A program made the translations under genes and the position numbers. Under the pieces are notes generated by a model, which saw nothing but the letters and a program-made list of their open reading frames with translations, had not been told where the DNA came from and ran no database searches. From Eumeta japonica (lineage: Eukaryota > Arthropoda > Insecta > Lepidoptera > Psychidae), in assembly GCA_005406025.1 (NCBI GenBank), contig BGZK01000144.1:310001-374000 (forward strand): a stretch of 64,000 nucleotides of DNA. Reading direction: 5' to 3'. How positions within the stretch are numbered: the first letter of the stretch is position 1; every line of letters begins with the position of its first letter. Below are positions 61,592 to 64,000 of the stretch, piece after piece.

Positions 61592-64000
61592 TGTAACAGG
61601 CTTAAACCGAAATTCGCCGGATGTTATAAATATAACCTAACGTGCAAACCTTTATACAATGGAGGCCGACACGCGTTTTCTATAGATTTTTACACTATAG
61701 TTTTATGAAGGATACCAAAAGCTACAGCTCTAATAACTATTATATTAATATAACAAGGAACTATTAGCAATAAATCTCAATTATTCTGTATTTTTACAAA
61801 AGCTTCTTCCACTTCGTATCAAGACAGAGACCAAAGAGAATAAGAGATCGTTTTTAAAACTAAAAACTACAAGCGTAACCACAGCGTAGATTAAAAAAGA
61901 AGCTCACGTCACAGTGTACACTATTGCTTAAAAAAGTAACGCACGTAGTATACAATAGTACAGACATCCCTATGTTAAAAAGCAGTAATGTCGATTTGCA
62001 TTGGAGGTTTGTTGGTGAAAAAGTTTATGTCTGGATTGGAAACTGGTGATGATTCAATGCAGAAAACAATTCTCACTCTAAGCTTTGATTAAGGATAACG
62101 ACGACAAACTTTACGAAGGTGTTATTAATATATATACCCCTCAATCTAAAACAAAAAATATACATATTACGCAAATGTATTTCTATAAGGTAGTAAAGAC
62201 CTAAGAAAACAATGTGTTCTAAATATTTTTAAGTAAGTATGGTAATGCTATCGTTTTTAGATTAAAACTATTTAAATGTTTAAAGAGCTATTTCTTAATT
62301 AAAAATCTAATTCAAAAGTGTGAATATAAGTTCTGTTGGATGAGAATTATTATTTAAATGCTGCAACATTTTATTAAGTATTTTTCTTACCACTAACTTT
62401 TATTATGAATTTATTGACTGAGTGGTTGAGTTACCAATACTAACATTCTATCTTTATAGTTTATCTGTTAAGGTAATTCTGTTAAAACACAACTGTACAA
62501 CATAGCACATTGGATTGATAATTTTGTACCTTAAGTTATTAGTATACCGTTTCCCTAGTATCTTAAATATTTTTTAGTGTGTTGATTAACCCATAATGGT
62601 TTAGGGTTAATAGACGTATAAAATAATCTTATACTTATATTTTTTTATTTGTTTTATTTTTTATATAAACTGTTTATTTCCCAGAAAGGGAGGTAACAGA
62701 TATAAATCTCCACCTTGCATGATCATTGCATGCTTATTATACTTCCTCCCTTGTTCCTATATTACATATTATATAAAAAAAACTCTTTTTGCGACTGTAA
62801 AATTAATTAGGCAAAGTATCGCATTGTAGTAATAGTGTGACACTACATTTTACATTGTGTTTTTTATAAATTTCCCTACGCATCTTATCGTTCGCGGGCT
62901 ATTGAGGGGTAGAAATAAGGAGATTTTGGCATTTTTGTTATTTCAAAGAACGCGTATATATAGTACCGCAAGTGTGTGTGTGTTTTATATAATGATAAAC
63001 ATAAATAAAAATAAAAATACTTAAATGCCCGTAATTAGCGCCTAAGGCTAAATCAATCTATTTCTGTTTTTATTCTTCTATAATGGGTGAATTGAAATGA
63101 CAATTTATTACAACAACAAAATACGTATAAATTAGTTATATTTTCATGTTTATTATGAAAACCCAATTCCCAAATTATCTACATCTATTGCCTTAATGCT
63201 TAAATGAACTAGATTTATTATTTTTTTCCTTAAAAATACACACACTAATGGTCAAGAGCTTTAAATATTCTTTTAATATATTACGTTTTTAAAATGGATC
63301 AAAGAATATGAAATAATCTCTTCTAGTTCAATGAAAAGTCCTAACCTTATCCAAACGTCCTGACAATTTGGATGGGATTTGAATTTTTAATATCTATGAA
63401 AATACTTCTTTTAAAGGGAAAAATACAAGGCACGTGCAATGTATAATCAAAAAGAAAGAAAGGAGCAGTTGTAGTTAAAAAAAACTTAAATTACAGTTCA
63501 TATTGCTGATAGTAAAATAAAATTATTAGTAATTTAATTAAATTTCGCCGCTGTATTATATATTATTAATAAAAACAAAAATAAGTTTAGATGTTTTATA
63601 GCTAAGAGGCAACTAAATAGTGATAAACATTATATTGCTTTGGAATTATAAGAAACGTTAAGGAAAAATTTTATCACAATTCATCAAATTGCTTATTAGT
63701 TAAATGCACTATAACACTATTATTGTGTAAACTTATCTGGATTTGAAGATTAATATAAAATGAAAAGTAAACTAAAGAAAAAAAAAACGAAAGATGTGAA
63801 TTTAACAACACAGATGTATAGAAATGAATAACTGAACCACTTTAAATTTTTTAATTGATGGCACTTAGTTGTAAACTCTCTGATCGCCAAAAAAGTAACT
63901 ACAAATGACTATTAGACGTTTCCCATCAGTCAAACTAGCTAGATATTGTAGGGTTGCCGACGATTCGAAACGTTAGATTTGGGTGCCTTTTAGAGACAGG
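61592..64000. other. Upstream flank of PRMT1, no further gene seen
   Basis: The first 90 bases above the ATG hold the likely 5' UTR/promoter (ATCCGGCGAA and TTATAAATATAACCTAACG on the plus strand). Beyond that, only AT-rich sequence, with an AAGGGAGG...CCTCCCTT inverted pair around 62680-62755. Confidence 0.45.

Overview
This window looks like AT-rich nuclear DNA of an insect, most likely a moth or butterfly. The evidence is split genes with GT-AG introns, a clear insect PRMT1, no bacterial-style gene packing, and several dispersed repeats of the kind I associate with lepidopteran genomes: the GGTTCCGTA-ended repeats, TC...CTAG Helitrons with ATAAATGC-like heads, and many mariner, hAT and pogo copies. 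The order is inferred from repeat character and not proven.

Three host genes can be assembled exon by exon. (1) 6.8-11.6 kb, plus strand: a 110-residue single-domain SCP-2-like lipid-carrier protein in three exons, whose ATG is the last three bases of exon 1. (2) 32.3-46.7 kb, plus strand: a 202-residue predicted secreted protein in four exons, with a signal peptide, a Pro/Gly/Tyr/Asn-rich linker and two copies of a cysteine module ending in CCC. Its two long introns are full of transposons. (3) 54.1-61.6 kb, minus strand: a complete eight-exon PRMT1 (protein arginine methyltransferase 1) of 356 residues with all the expected catalytic motifs.

The rest is mostly transposon-derived. 0-6 kb: a 729-bp non-autonomous Helitron with precise ends, a CpG-rich block and a possible TATA/Inr promoter. 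7-12.3 kb: a long hairpin, minisatellite-like blocks and a pogo/Tigger-type TIR element just behind the SCP-2 gene. 12.6-20 kb: three GC-rich islands, an RTE-like LINE relic and a 1.7-kb hAT-like element holding a nested TIR element. 20-28 kb: modular tandem repeats, two dead mariners, two GGTTCCGTA repeats and three foldback/TIR elements. 29.3-31.6 kb: a 2.26-kb TIR element carrying a dead gene of an unnamed, repetitive arthropod protein family that looks like a DDE-type transposase. 35.3-40.4 kb: a nearly full-length, lightly damaged autonomous Helitron (Rep plus helicase) lying antisense in intron 2 of gene 2. 43.4-45.6 kb: a mauritiana-type mariner split in two by a modular repeat. 48.2-49.2 kb: a LINE ORF1 joined to a 3' tail. 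A MITE family with ends AGTACAAYGCACRAAA occurs four times.

I saw no tRNA, rRNA, CRISPR or operon structure. The three host genes have no evident functional link. The most unusual items are the 2.26-kb TIR element, the duplicated CCC cysteine module and the SCP-2-like protein with an exon-junction start and a myristoylation-type N-terminus.
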